Shown: in pieces, positions 53,271 through 62,590 of the stretch
How the letters are laid out: the number at the start of each line of letters is the position of its first letter
Numbering within the stretch: the first letter of the stretch is position 1
NCBI GenBank assembly: GCA_002163155.1
Contig: MAAO01000006.1
Span: 1,302,001 to 1,366,000 of the forward strand
Direction of reading: 5' to 3'
DNA length: 64,000 nucleotides
DNA from: Halobacteriovorax marinus
Lineage (GTDB): Bacteria; Bdellovibrionota; Bacteriovoracia; Bacteriovoracales; Bacteriovoracaceae
Position numbers and translations under genes: made by a program
Notes under the pieces: model-generated
The model's database searches: none
Told to the model about the DNA's origin: nothing
The model's input: the letters and a program-made list of their open reading frames with translations, nothing else

Positions 53271-54878
53271 CTAGTGAGCTTTCTTAAAATCAGAAGTAGT
53301 GAAAAATTCCACGTCTTCATTCTTTTCCATAACAAGCTTTAAGTCCCACTCAGAACGAACGGCAAAACATGTTCTGGCCTTATTATCGTAGACTATGTTG
53401 TTACCATTTTTTTGAATGAACTTATCTTTTACAATGTCATTTGGAAATTTAAGCCAACGCACTCCTGTAAAAGCGTAGTGTTCATATTCCCCGCGCACAT
53501 TGTATTCACTTTCCAGACGATGTTTCACAACATCAAACTGAAGTGCACCAACGGCACCTAAGATTTTCTCAGGAGTAGTGTGTCTTCTAAAGAGCTGCAC
53601 AGTTCCTTCTTCGGAGAGTTGTTGTAGACCCTTATCAAGTTGCTTTGCTTTCATAGGGTCTCTTAAAAGAACCTTTTTGAAAATCTCTGGAGCGAAGTTT
53701 GGAATTCCTGTGAATTCAATTTTTTCGCCATCGGAGAAAGTGTCTCCTATTTGAAATTTACCAGTGTCGTGAAGACCGATAATATCACCTGGTAAGGCGT
53801 ATTCAGTGATCTCTCTATCCTGTGCTTGAAAGATAAGGGGAGAGGCGATCTTAATATCTTTACCCGTTCGCACGTGGTGAATTTTTGTATTTCTTTGAAA
53901 TCTTCCTGAACACACGCGCATAAATGCGACACGGTCACGGTGTTTCTTATCCATGTTGGCCTGAATCTTAAAGATGAAACCTGTGAATTTCTCTTCTGAA
54001 GGAAGCACTTCACGAACTGGCGCGTCTTCATCAAAAGGAGCAAGCTTCACTTCTCTGGGCCCTGGTCCTGGACCATTACTAGAGATCATATCAAGAGTTT
54101 CTTTTACGCCAAAGTTATGGAGAGCTGTTCCAAAGAAAACAGGAGTCATAATTCCTGCAAGAAATTCTTCCTTATCAAAAGCTGGCATCATCTCACTAAC
54201 CATTTCTAGGTCTTCTTCAAGCTGATCAATTAATTCTTCACCCACGTAATCAAGTACTGCTTGTGATCTTAAATCACTGGCATCGAGAACGATGGGTTTG
54301 TCTGGATCAATGTTTTCACCAAAACTTCTAATAGTCTTAGATTTAATATCGTAGACACCTTTAAAATCAACACCACTTCCCACGGGCCAAGTCATGGGCA
54401 CGCATTGAATAGAACAAATCTTTTCAACGTCGTCGATAAGTTCAAATGGATCAATGGCATCACGGTCAAACTTATTCATGAAAGTAATAATGGGAGTGTC
54501 ACGCAAGCGACATACTTCCATTAGCTTCTTAGTCTGAGTCTCCACACCCTTTGCAGAGTCGATCATCATAAGAACTGATTCAACTGCTGTGAGTGTTCTA
54601 TATGTATCTTCAGAGAAGTCCTTGTGACCAGGAGTATCGAGTAAGTGCATGGCACGATCGTTATAAGGAAAGGACATTACGGAAGACGTGATCGAAATCC
54701 CTCTTTCTTTTTCCATCTCCATCCAATCGGACTTTGCGTAATTACCCTGTTTTGATTTTACCATTCCGATGTCTCTAACAACGCGTCCAAACCATAGTAG
54801 TTTTTCAGTCATTGTTGTTTTCCCGGCATCTGGATGTGAGATGATGGCAAAAGTGCATCGTGGGTTTTCTTCTTTCAT
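53271..54878 (-). CDS. prfC: Peptide chain release factor 3 (RF3)
   Basis: The 535 residues form a translation GTPase: SHPDAGKTT (14-22), DTPGHKDFSEDTYR (81-94) and NKFDRD (135-140), with the RF3-type C-terminus. RF3 removes RF1/RF2 from ribosomes after termination. It forms a unit with arfB. The ATG has only a weak ribosome site. Its first 14-17 codons and upstream region are duplicated near 63.5 kb (see repeat entries). Confidence 0.95.
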   Translation of the reverse strand: MKEENPRCTFAIISHPDAGKTTMTEKLLWFGRVVRDIGMVKSKQGNYAKSDWMEMEKERGISITSSVMSFPYNDRAMHLLDTPGHKDFSEDTYRTLTAVESVLMMIDSAKGVETQTKKLMEVCRLRDTPIITFMNKFDRDAIDPFELIDDVEKICSIQCVPMTWPVGSGVDFKGVYDIKSKTIRSFGENIDPDKPIVLDASDLRSQAVLDYVGEELIDQLEEDLEMVSEMMPAFDKEEFLAGIMTPVFFGTALHNFGVKETLDMISSNGPGPGPREVKLAPFDEDAPVREVLPSEEKFTGFIFKIQANMDKKHRDRVAFMRVCSGRFQRNTKIHHVRTGKDIKIASPLIFQAQDREITEYALPGDIIGLHDTGKFQIGDTFSDGEKIEFTGIPNFAPEIFKKVLLRDPMKAKQLDKGLQQLSEEGTVQLFRRHTTPEKILGAVGALQFDVVKHRLESEYNVRGEYEHYAFTGVRWLKFPNDIVKDKFIQKNGNNIVYDNKARTCFAVRSEWDLKLVMEKNEDVEFFTTSDFKKAH

Positions 54879-55200
54879 ATATAATTATCCGTTAAATTTG
54901 TTTTATTTTAAGTAGTTATAGCGCATTTTTTGGAGGGCGTAAATGGGGGATTGAGAAGGGTCTAGTGAGATGTTTATGTGATTATAGTGAGTTGTGGGCC
55001 CTGGTTTTGCGTGGTTTTTTTCTCTGCTTAGTTTTCAGCTACTTTGGGGCGATTTAATTTTATTGAAGAGCGGGGTTTTTTCGTGGTTAAAATGACACAT
55101 TTAAACTGATTCTTTTTTGATTTTAAGGGGTTATTTCAGGGGGCGATATATAGTCTCCAATGTGCACCGCTGAAGATGAATAGTGAGTCATTCGACAAAT
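54831..55200. repeat. Direct repeat, copy A (prfC 5' end and upstream region)
   Basis: The copy starts inside prfC (codons 1 to about 16) and runs about 320 bp upstream of it. Bases 54895-54952 (58 bp) are identical to 63582-63639. The rest is similar with gaps: for example ccaatgtgcaccgctgaag near 55161 recurs with one change near 63853, and tatgtgattatag (near 54976) recurs at about 63662. The prfC ATG (54878) corresponds to 63565, an offset of 8687 bp. Confidence 0.85.
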
Positions 55201-55380
55201 TTTCAATTACTTATTGGTACTGTTGAATGTTTTGTACTCTCTGTAGGATTAAAAGAAAACAGTATCTCTTAAGAGTAGGTCAGCCATGTGACACCCTATG
55301 TAATTAGTAAAGGGTTTCGTACTTCTTGGGTTCAATAATTTATACTTAGATGGTCTGTTAGTAATTTTGGAGCACACTTT
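54879..55380. other. 502-bp intergenic region upstream of prfC
   Basis: The left 320 bp are repeat copy A and presumably include the prfC promoter on the minus strand. The remaining 180 bp lead into the mini-gene at 55381. No gene is seen. Confidence 0.5.
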
Positions 55381-55503
55381 ATGAATTTAAAATCATTTCT
55401 TATTACTGTTCTAATTACGAAAGAAAATTATCGTTATAGAGAGTCTTTTAAAGGACTTTCTGAGACGTATGATCTAGCAGTTGATGCTGATGATTGGCTT
55501 TAG
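55381..55503 (+). pseudogene. 40-codon mini-gene, internally deleted paralogue of the 57384 gene
   Basis: The open frame ATG-TAG has a ribosome site (TTTTGGAG, 8 bases upstream). Its start (MNLKSFLI) matches the signal start of the 331-residue protein at 57384 (MNMKSILI), and its end (ESFKGLSETYDLAVDADDWL) matches that protein's C-terminus (DSLKGLSKAYEIVVELDDWF). The leaders also agree (ggagcacacttt versus ggagcaaccttt). About 290 residues are missing in frame. It may be a relic or a functional micro-protein, and it is 2 bases before the next ATG. Confidence 0.7.
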
Positions 55504-55505
55504 TT

Positions 55506-56963
55506 ATGAAATTAAAGTTTATAACTTTTATATTACTATCTTTATTTCCAACTCTTAATCATGGAGTTGAGTTTAAGAAAACGGGAATTTATAGACCTTG
55601 TCAATATTACTCGCTATCAAAAAGTGATGGGTTTTCTATAACTTATTCACTTGAACTTGGTCTTAATCTCCTGATGGGTGAGCCTGTTGTTCAGAGTAAG
55701 CTTTCTTGGGGCTATGCAGATATTGATAACATCTGCTTCAAACCCTTTGGAAATGATGAAGCCGTAATGGTTGATAATACTCGTGGAGAAAACCTTCCTT
55801 TTGATTTAGATCTCTTGGTAGAGGTGTCAGCTTCATCGCACTCATCAAATAAGTCGATTTACTTAAAAATCAACCCCGGAGTCTTATCAGGAAAAACAGA
55901 TGCTTTAAGTTACAATACTCCAGGAAGCCCAAATTGGAATAAACTTTTTTTCACTCTATCAAATGGAGACCCTAGAGATGAGTCTAATTTTAATTACCTA
56001 AGTGTTAATGAAGCAAAAGAATTCTTTTCTAGAGATATATATATAGTTGATACTCAAGTCGTAAAGTCTCGCTATAATATGAATCACGCGAGATCTGCAT
56101 ATCATCGCAAAAATAGAGTAAAGAGAAAAGAAATGCTAACGGTAATTGTTAGTAAGTCAGTTAATTGGATAGAGTCTAATATTAATAAAATTCCCGCAAG
56201 GCTTCTGAAAAAAATTGAATATGCTAAAGCTCTTCCTCTAGATGATAGTATTGCTGAGCTCGTTAGAATTATAGACTCTTTCGCTAATAAACCACTCCCA
56301 GGTTTTCTATCTATAAAGCCTGAGGATCAAGAGAAATATAAAACTTTACAGAGAAAAGTTAAACAGCATCTCTTAAAAATTGAAAGAAAAATAAATGATT
56401 ATAATATAACTTTAAGTAGCGCATCTTCAAAAAGTGTCTCTGAATTGAAACTTATTAATAAGGCCATACGAGACAAGAGGGCAGCTTTAGATTCTAGGGA
56501 GACAAGTCTCGAACCTGATGTGAATTGGATCAATAAAACTCTACAACGTTATTTAGTTAAAAAGAATAGTTCTACAGTTAGAATTGAATATAAGCGTATT
56601 CATTTCTCTCTGACAGGGAGAAGTGTTGTTGATTATGTATTACACTCATCTTCATATGATGGTCTTGCTAATGAGATGGATAACTCTAGTTACGGACATC
56701 GGTATGAATTTCATTTAGAGGACATACTTTATAGTAGTAGATCTACTTATAACTGCTCTATAGAGGTCGACGAATGTCTAAAACTTAGGTTTAGTCAAAA
56801 AATAATTAATGGTTATGGTGGAAATCAAGGTTATTGGATAACTAGTAATATGCCTGATCGTACTGACATTATTCAACTTTCTCTTAAGAATGATACACCC
56901 GAGCATACTAAGGAAAAGCTCCTGCAACAATTTGAATTAATAAAAATGTACTTTTCAAATTAA
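55506..56963 (+). CDS. Exported protein of unknown function
   Basis: The ATG at 55506 is chosen because it gives a signal peptide (MKLKFITFILLSLFPTLNHG) and sits 2 bases after the stop of the 40-codon frame; 12 bases upstream the frame is still open. No own ribosome site is visible, so translation is probably coupled. The 485-residue product has a helical, Lys-rich middle (about 185-345, probable coiled coil) between two strand-rich parts. No family was recognised. Confidence 0.7.
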   Translation: MKLKFITFILLSLFPTLNHGVEFKKTGIYRPCQYYSLSKSDGFSITYSLELGLNLLMGEPVVQSKLSWGYADIDNICFKPFGNDEAVMVDNTRGENLPFDLDLLVEVSASSHSSNKSIYLKINPGVLSGKTDALSYNTPGSPNWNKLFFTLSNGDPRDESNFNYLSVNEAKEFFSRDIYIVDTQVVKSRYNMNHARSAYHRKNRVKRKEMLTVIVSKSVNWIESNINKIPARLLKKIEYAKALPLDDSIAELVRIIDSFANKPLPGFLSIKPEDQEKYKTLQRKVKQHLLKIERKINDYNITLSSASSKSVSELKLINKAIRDKRAALDSRETSLEPDVNWINKTLQRYLVKKNSSTVRIEYKRIHFSLTGRSVVDYVLHSSSYDGLANEMDNSSYGHRYEFHLEDILYSSRSTYNCSIEVDECLKLRFSQKIINGYGGNQGYWITSNMPDRTDIIQLSLKNDTPEHTKEKLLQQFELIKMYFSN

Positions 56964-57383
56964 TATAACTAACTCCTCAGCTAAGGCTGTTGATGGATAT
57001 ATTACTTTGTAATAGTGAATTAATTCCTTTGACGCTAAAATTACAGATGGGGAGAGGATTCTTAATATCATTCGTTCGATATCATAATGATCGAGCCATA
57101 TAAGTTTATTAGAGTAATTATCCAGAAAGAATTAGTCTCAGTTTTGTCATTAATCTAAGAAATCACTATATTATGTAAATTTTTTCAAAGAATTCCGTTA
57201 ATAATTTGGATGTTTAGGTAGTGCCTTTGAATAGTTTATATTGTTTGTGCAAACAGTGGACACTATTTACTTTAATATTATGTGTATGGTGTGTCGCTTC
57301 TATGTAAATAATATCTTGTTACGTATTTTCTCCTGAGAATATTTTATAATAACTAGGTATTTAATATCTATGGAGCAACCTTT
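56964..57383. other. 420-bp intergenic region
   Basis: No gene is seen. There is a small palindrome around GATATC/ATTCGTTC/GATATC near 57078, and a -10-like TATAAT at 57345-57350 before the next gene. The ribosome site TATGGAG lies just before 57384. Confidence 0.35.
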
Positions 57384-58379
57384 ATGAATATGAAATCTAT
57401 TCTCATTCTTATAATATTTATGTTAACAGGTTTATCTCATGCTGAGTCTGGCGTAACAGCAGCAACTCGAAGTATGATTAAAATTGCTTGTGAGAAAGAT
57501 TTAACAGTCCTTTTAAAAGTTACTTTGAAAAATGACACAAAAGAAAATGTAAAAAAAATAGTTATTGAGTCTACAAATTGTTTAAATAAGGCAATTAACA
57601 ATCTTGAATTTTTCAACTTACTTAAGACAATATTCTCAGATGAAGAAATGTCTAATTTAAATAATTATAATGATCCAAGGTTTGCTTTTTACGATGCTTG
57701 TACTATGAAGTCATATAATGAAGCTATATATAATACTGTTTGTTTTTCAAATCTAAAAAAAGGTAAGGAACCTTGGTTTGACGTAGCTCCAGCTAGAGAT
57801 GATTATTACTTTTGGAGAATCTTTGATGATTCGGTTGCTTCAAGAAAAACTATTAAGATCCTTAAAGAGTTAGGAAATTTTCCTCTATTCATACCTAATG
57901 ACTGGAACGGTGAGGGTGAGATTCTTTTACCTTCTGTTATGGCAGCTTATCAATATGGTTTAATACACTCTTCAACTCCTAGAACTCCTACTTATATTAA
58001 TCTTATAAATACAACTGAAAATATTGATGCTTTTGTATTGTTTAAAGGTTATGGCGACACAACACCAAAAATAAGAACTTTGATTTCTATGGCCACAAGA
58101 AATAATGATTACACAACAATTGAAGAAGTAAAACTTATATACAGAGAACGTGGACTAAGTGAAGTTGAAACTTCTCCAATATTAGAAGCCTTAAAAAAAC
58201 TAGACGTAAAAACTGCAATTAATCTTATTAACGAAGGTCATGATATTAATGTGTTTGATAAAGATGGATTAACAATTCAGGGTTTTATTTTACTTGAAAA
58301 CAGTAGGAAGTTTAGAGATTCATTAAAGGGCCTATCTAAGGCATATGAAATAGTAGTTGAACTTGACGACTGGTTTTAG
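57384..58379 (+). CDS. Exported protein with one ankyrin-like repeat
   Basis: The protein has 331 residues and a signal peptide (MNMKSILILIIFMLTGLSHAES). A helical body with a few cysteines is followed near 270-305 by an ankyrin-type unit (SPILEALKKLDVKTAINLI, NEGHDINVFDKDGLT). The end, DSLKGLSKAYEIVVELDDWF, is shared with the mini-gene at 55381. The function is unknown. The ribosome site TATGGAG is good. Confidence 0.72.
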   Translation: MNMKSILILIIFMLTGLSHAESGVTAATRSMIKIACEKDLTVLLKVTLKNDTKENVKKIVIESTNCLNKAINNLEFFNLLKTIFSDEEMSNLNNYNDPRFAFYDACTMKSYNEAIYNTVCFSNLKKGKEPWFDVAPARDDYYFWRIFDDSVASRKTIKILKELGNFPLFIPNDWNGEGEILLPSVMAAYQYGLIHSSTPRTPTYINLINTTENIDAFVLFKGYGDTTPKIRTLISMATRNNDYTTIEEVKLIYRERGLSEVETSPILEALKKLDVKTAINLINEGHDINVFDKDGLTIQGFILLENSRKFRDSLKGLSKAYEIVVELDDWF

Positions 58380-58699
58380 TCAAAATATGGAACTGTTAAT
58401 CAATATTGATTAATTTTGTTTGTGAGATAAAACTATATGCTAGTTAAGGTATTCTCACTTTATTTGATGAGTGATTTTTTGGTATTTGACTACTAGAATG
58501 ACATTGACTAAAAAGTTGTACTACGTATTCAACTCGTTTTAAAGTGAACATAATTAAGACTCTACCTAAGTATTGTAGGAGAGTTCTTCTCTGTTTTTAT
58601 TATTTTAATATGATTTTGATTTATTGCTTTTTGAAAATCTTTGTTTTATCTATGGAGACGGAACCATAAAATATTATGGCCCCGTTCACAAGGTATGCC
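58380..58699. other. 320-bp region with dispersed repeat copy 1
   Basis: The region lies between converging genes. It has AT-rich DNA with no gene and contains copy 1 of the dispersed repeat (58573-58665). Confidence 0.4.
58573..58665. repeat. Dispersed degenerate repeat, copy 1 (left part)
   Basis: It contains taggagagttcttct then tattttaatatgattttgat, closely matching copy 2 (60598-60642). The right-hand part (gggttaattcgtcctatcc) is not clear here. Confidence 0.65.
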
Positions 58700-59155
58700 T
58701 TAATTAAAAAAAGCGCACTCTTCACTAATTGTAACCATGTCTTCAACCAATTTTTTAGCATCATTTGAATCATCAAAACTTATAAATGATATCGTTCTAC
58801 TTCCAACTTTGACTCGTGCAAATGGAGCATCTGAAAAGTATATATTATTCATTCCTCTAGAATAAATAGCTTCGTAATCTACATTTTTATTGAAATCGAA
58901 ACTTAGAGTGAATTTTACTCTATTACCAGTTTTTAAAGAGGTTGCTTCACCTTCTAGTTCAACACCACAACCATCTCCAGCTATTGATGTGTATTGAAAA
59001 TCTAAGGTTGTAAGTCTTTTATGGTAACTTGAAGACCAAAAATATGAAGAATTGTAACGAATGTTTTCTTTTATTCTCGTGGCAATGTCATAAGAAGAGG
59101 CCATTGATTGGCTTGATAAAACAGTTGTAAATAGTACAAACAATAGTGTTTTCAT
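58700..59155 (-). CDS. Small exported protein of unknown function
   Basis: The protein has 151 residues, with a signal peptide (MKTLLFVLFTTVLSSQSMAS), and AAGGAAA precedes the ATG. The mature part is strand-rich, with cysteines in DGCGVEL and near the end (EECAFF) that could pair. No family was recognised. Confidence 0.72.
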   Translation of the reverse strand: MKTLLFVLFTTVLSSQSMASSYDIATRIKENIRYNSSYFWSSSYHKRLTTLDFQYTSIAGDGCGVELEGEATSLKTGNRVKFTLSFDFNKNVDYEAIYSRGMNNIYFSDAPFARVKVGSRTISFISFDDSNDAKKLVEDMVTISEECAFFN

Positions 59156-59179
59156 AAGTTTCCTTTTTGATTTAGCATT

Positions 59180-59216
59180 TTTTGAACAATTGGGTTAATT
59201 TGTCCTATCCTTCGTA
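59180..59216. repeat. Dispersed degenerate repeat, right part only
   Basis: The motif tttttgaacaattgggttaa and the following tttgtcctatccttcg match the right end of copy 2 (about 60690-60725) and copy 3 (62560-62586). Confidence 0.65.
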
Positions 59217-59362
59217 CAATCTTAACCATGAGGCTAACATTGAGTTCATCTTCCACTTTTTTTAGATAGAAAGAGAGATAGAAACTTGTTGCACATTTCT
59301 TACATTAGATAAAAGTGCGCTAAACTTAAAAAGATCTAACGCACTTTGAATAATTAAAAATA

Positions 59363-59794
59363 CTAAATGTTAAAAAAGTCAGGACAAGGCACGTCACACT
59401 GAGATGACAGTACATCACACATGTCGCCAATAAATTCACGCTGAGACTCAAGATTTTTTTCATTAAGTCTTCTATTTCTTTTTGCAGACTCTTCATTTTC
59501 ATCATAACAAGACATATATGCTTTTCTAAATGACTGGACAGCTTTTATAAACTGTTTTCCACCAAGCCATGCTGCCATTCTAGCTTCTTGCAGTGATTCA
59601 CAAACAACTTCGTTATCAGGATTACTAGAAGAACTTTCTTCCTTAGCACTCTCAAATCTTCTTGAAGCAGTTTGAACGAAACGATTGCCTTTTGCATTTT
59701 GGTAAACACCTTTGTTGAAATTATCTTCACATTCATCAGCTATCACTGAAAAAGAAAATAAAGTTATAGCTAAAATTAAAATTGATTTTTTCAT
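59363..59794 (-). CDS. Small exported cysteine-containing helical protein
   Basis: The protein has 143 residues, with a signal peptide (MKKSILILAITLFSFSVIAD). The mature protein looks helical, with cysteines at DECEDN, EVVCES, MSCYDE, DMCDV, SQCDVPCP; the pattern suggests disulfide-linked helices outside the cytoplasm. No family was recognised. TAGGAAA precedes the ATG. Confidence 0.72.
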   Translation of the reverse strand: MKKSILILAITLFSFSVIADECEDNFNKGVYQNAKGNRFVQTASRRFESAKEESSSSNPDNEVVCESLQEARMAAWLGGKQFIKAVQSFRKAYMSCYDENEESAKRNRRLNEKNLESQREFIGDMCDVLSSQCDVPCPDFFNI

Positions 59795-59889
59795 ATTGTT
59801 TCCTAAAGCACTTTAAAATTTTATAAAGTGTTAATTAAATTATTTAGTTAATATTTTTTAAATACACAGTTCTTATAAGGATTTTATTT

Positions 59890-60201
59890 TTAATTACAGT
59901 ACGCGTGAGTATTTACCCATTGCCCGTAAGAATTGTAACCATTACATTCAACATACTGAGCTTGTTGAACAAAGAAAGTACATCCTTGACCGTAAGTCTG
60001 ACACTGAATTCTTCTTCCGCCCCAGCACTGAGTGTATGCGTAACAGTTGTTTCTCTTGTTGTCTTTCATCACTTTTACTTCCTCTAAAGAGATTGATTCA
60101 ACACTGTGATCAATTTCTTGAGAGAAAGAAAAGTCTCTTTCTGTAGCTGTAGTAGCGAAAGTTAATAATAATGTAGTAGCAATTAAAAGCATTTTCTTCA
60201 T
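59890..60201 (-). CDS. Small exported cysteine-rich protein
   Basis: The protein has 103 residues, with a signal peptide (MKKMLLIATTLLLTFATTAT). The short pro-like middle is followed by a cysteine- and aromatic-rich tail (NNCYAYTQCWGGRRIQCQTY, GQGCTFF, VECNGY, AYCN), typical of small disulfide-stabilised secreted proteins. The function is unknown. The ribosome site TGGAG is good. Confidence 0.75.
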   Translation of the reverse strand: MKKMLLIATTLLLTFATTATERDFSFSQEIDHSVESISLEEVKVMKDNKRNNCYAYTQCWGGRRIQCQTYGQGCTFFVQQAQYVECNGYNSYGQWVNTHAYCN

Positions 60202-60395
60202 GTGTAATCTCCAGTAGTAATTTTTTGGAGAATTTATAGATCCTTTCTATATACGTCAAAGGAAATTGTTTATTCTAAAGATATCTTGAGGTACTAGTTT
60301 TCATTTTTCGAAATATGTAAATATTTCAATTCTTGCGATCAAAGTATTGAGAGTGTATGCCCTGTAGGCTGATTCAATAAGCGATCCACAAAATC

Positions 60396-60527
60396 CTATA
60401 CAAATAAACAACTTTCAATATCAGATTCTAAATCTTCGTCAAGATTATTAATTCGAGCACTTGCTTTAATGATAAACGGTAAGTGGAATGACGAATTTTC
60501 GTCAAAGTCATCCTTGTTGAGAAGTTT
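60396..60527 (-). pseudogene. Remnant of a C-terminal coding segment
   Basis: A 43-codon open stretch ends in TAG and is bounded upstream by an in-frame TGA. It has no start or ribosome site but reads like real protein (FDENSSFHLPFIIKASARIN, then a Glu/Asp-rich end DEDLESDIESC). It is probably what is left of a lost gene. The identity is not recognised. Confidence 0.35.
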
Positions 60528-60595
60528 TCAGAAATTGCTTTATAGGAAGGTGATGATCTCTACACATTAATAAATAGTTATATCTTTCTAGGGAA

Positions 60596-60735
60596 AGTAG
60601 GAGAGTTCTTCTATGCTTTGAATATATTGATATGATTTTGATTCTTTTCTCTTTGGAAGATAGAAGCAGGGAGATTGGTACTTTGAGACTTTTTGAAGAT
60701 TGGGGTTAATTCGTCCTATCTTTGCTTCTTAGACA
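60596..60735. repeat. Dispersed degenerate repeat, copy 2 (fullest copy)
   Basis: It begins with taggagagttcttct, continues through atgattttgattcttttctc and ends gggttaattcgtcctatctt. Other copies in this island match one or both ends. Confidence 0.7.
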
Positions 60736-60858
60736 GTCAAATAGCAAAGAGCTTATGTTTTTTACAGGTTAAATAAAATTTAAGTAGACTTGATGTTAGT
60801 ACTTAGCCTATCTATTAAAGTTAAGTTTAAGTCTTTTATCTTTTATTATGGAGCTATT

Positions 60859-62382
60859 TTGAAATCGTTATTGATCTTTTTTATTCTAACACTAACATCT
60901 ATAGAATTATCTTCCTCAGCTAATATAAATAGTTTTTCTAATAAAGCAACGGTTGAAGATGCCATAGAAAATTTTTTAGAAAATTGTAGAGAGGGAAAAA
61001 ATATCTCTGAAATTAAACTTGCTCTATCTTCTCCTCTTCTTGACGTAAATCAAGAAGATGAATTTAAAGATACTGCTTTAATCTATGCTTCAGAGCGTGA
61101 ACATTATGAAATAGTCCAACTTCTTCTTAAACACAAAAACATAGATATAAATAAACAAAACTCTGTTGGTGTATCTGCTTTAACGGATGCAGTTGTTTAC
61201 AATCATATAAATATTGTAAAATTACTATTGCTTGAAGAAAAGATTAATGTAAATAACCTTGATGATTTTGGTGGTGCACCACTCTGCTATGCTTTAGAGA
61301 ATGTTGAAATATTTAAAATTCTTCTTGCTCATCCCGAAATAAATATTAATTTATGCGATCCCCTGACTATGCTCTCTTCTTCTCCTACAGATGGATCAGG
61401 TCAAAGAGAAGTTAACATTACTTTGGTTAGGTTACTTGTAGCAAGGCCAGAAATAGAGATAAATAAACTTAATTATTACGGAAGTAGTCCTTTGCACATA
61501 GCCTCTGAGAGAGGAGATTTCAAGTTCGCTCAAATATTACTTTCTCTGCCAGGGATATTAGTGAATCTACAAAATACAGATGGTAAAACAGCATTAAAGA
61601 TTGCATTTGAAAGTAATCACAATGATATTGTTCATTTGTTGATAGACAATAGAGCAACAAATTTTGATATAGATCCAGACCCAATTAAAAACTTTATAAA
61701 GAACTGCTATGAAGGAATTAATGTATTAGCAATTAAAAATGCGCTTTCATCAAGCGAGCTTAATGTGAATGGTGTAGATGAATTAGGGAATTCTGCTTTA
61801 ATTTGGGCAATAGATAGAGGTCATAATTTAATAGCAAAGCTACTTTTAAATAGGTCTGACATTAATGTTAACATCTTTAACAAAGAAGGAAGCAATGCTC
61901 TTGTAGTTGCTGTGTATTACAAAAATATTGAAATTGTTGAAAAACTACTATCTTTTAAGAATTTAGATGTTAACAAACGTTATCAAGATGGACATAATGC
62001 TTTAACTTTTGCCTCTCGGCATAACTATAAGAAGATACTTTCACTCATTATAAATCATCCTAATTTGGATATTAATATTTATGGTAAGCACGGGTGGACA
62101 GCCTTAATGCATGCCTCATATATGGGCCACGTTGATATTATTAGAGAACTTCTTAGTCATGTTGAGCTGGACATAAATAAGCCAGGGATGAACCCTAAGA
62201 AAACACCTCTTATGTTGGCATCGGGTAGAGGTCAATTAGAGGTTGTAGAACTTTTTCTTTCTAACTCGAAAATTAAAATTAATAAAAAAGATAGTGAAGG
62301 CAATAGAGCGCTGTATCATGCTAGGTATCACTATCGACACGAAATAGAAAAAATATTATTAGAAGCTGGAGCGAAAGAATAA
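60859..62382 (+). CDS. Exported ankyrin-repeat protein
   Basis: The TTG at 60859 is preferred: ATGGAG lies 5 bases upstream and a signal peptide follows (KSLLIFFILTLTSIELSSSA). The 507-residue product consists of about 12 ankyrin units of 33-36 residues, for example TALIYASEREHYEIVQLLL and SPLHIASERGDFKFAQILL, with DINK/DVN turns. The protein is an internal duplication: the first half starting VEDAIENFLENCREGKN is repeated from IKNFIKNCYEGIN (about 61690). Ankyrin repeats bind proteins; an exported one may act on an envelope or host/prey partner. Confidence 0.85.
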   Translation: MKSLLIFFILTLTSIELSSSANINSFSNKATVEDAIENFLENCREGKNISEIKLALSSPLLDVNQEDEFKDTALIYASEREHYEIVQLLLKHKNIDINKQNSVGVSALTDAVVYNHINIVKLLLLEEKINVNNLDDFGGAPLCYALENVEIFKILLAHPEININLCDPLTMLSSSPTDGSGQREVNITLVRLLVARPEIEINKLNYYGSSPLHIASERGDFKFAQILLSLPGILVNLQNTDGKTALKIAFESNHNDIVHLLIDNRATNFDIDPDPIKNFIKNCYEGINVLAIKNALSSSELNVNGVDELGNSALIWAIDRGHNLIAKLLLNRSDINVNIFNKEGSNALVVAVYYKNIEIVEKLLSFKNLDVNKRYQDGHNALTFASRHNYKKILSLIINHPNLDINIYGKHGWTALMHASYMGHVDIIRELLSHVELDINKPGMNPKKTPLMLASGRGQLEVVELFLSNSKIKINKKDSEGNRALYHARYHYRHEIEKILLEAGAKE

Positions 62383-62483
62383 AGCATTATGTTTTATTCT
62401 TATTGTGTTATATCTATTATTTCCAACTCTGAGCTTCTCTTTTATTTTCCCATCATCGAAGTTGAAGGTGGTTATAATGAATA

Positions 62484-62590
62484 GTTATTCTTCGTTTTGA
62501 ATATTCTAAAATGATTTTTAATTAATTTTTATAGAATTTGGTACATAGAGGTTTCTAGATATTGGTGGTTAATTCGTTCTATCCTTCAAG
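62484..62590. repeat. Dispersed degenerate repeat, copy 3
   Basis: It contains ttcgttttgaatattctaaa then atgatttttaatt, and ends with attggtggttaattcgttct followed by atccttc. It matches copy 2 along its length with several gaps. Its right end runs into the 3' end of the gene at 62586. Confidence 0.6.

Larger units (their letters stand above)
60202..60858. other. 657-bp region with a gene remnant and dispersed repeat copy 2
   Basis: No intact gene is seen. It holds a decayed reading frame on the minus strand (60396-60527) and dispersed repeat copy 2 (60596-60735). The end forms the leader of the ankyrin-repeat gene. Confidence 0.45.
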
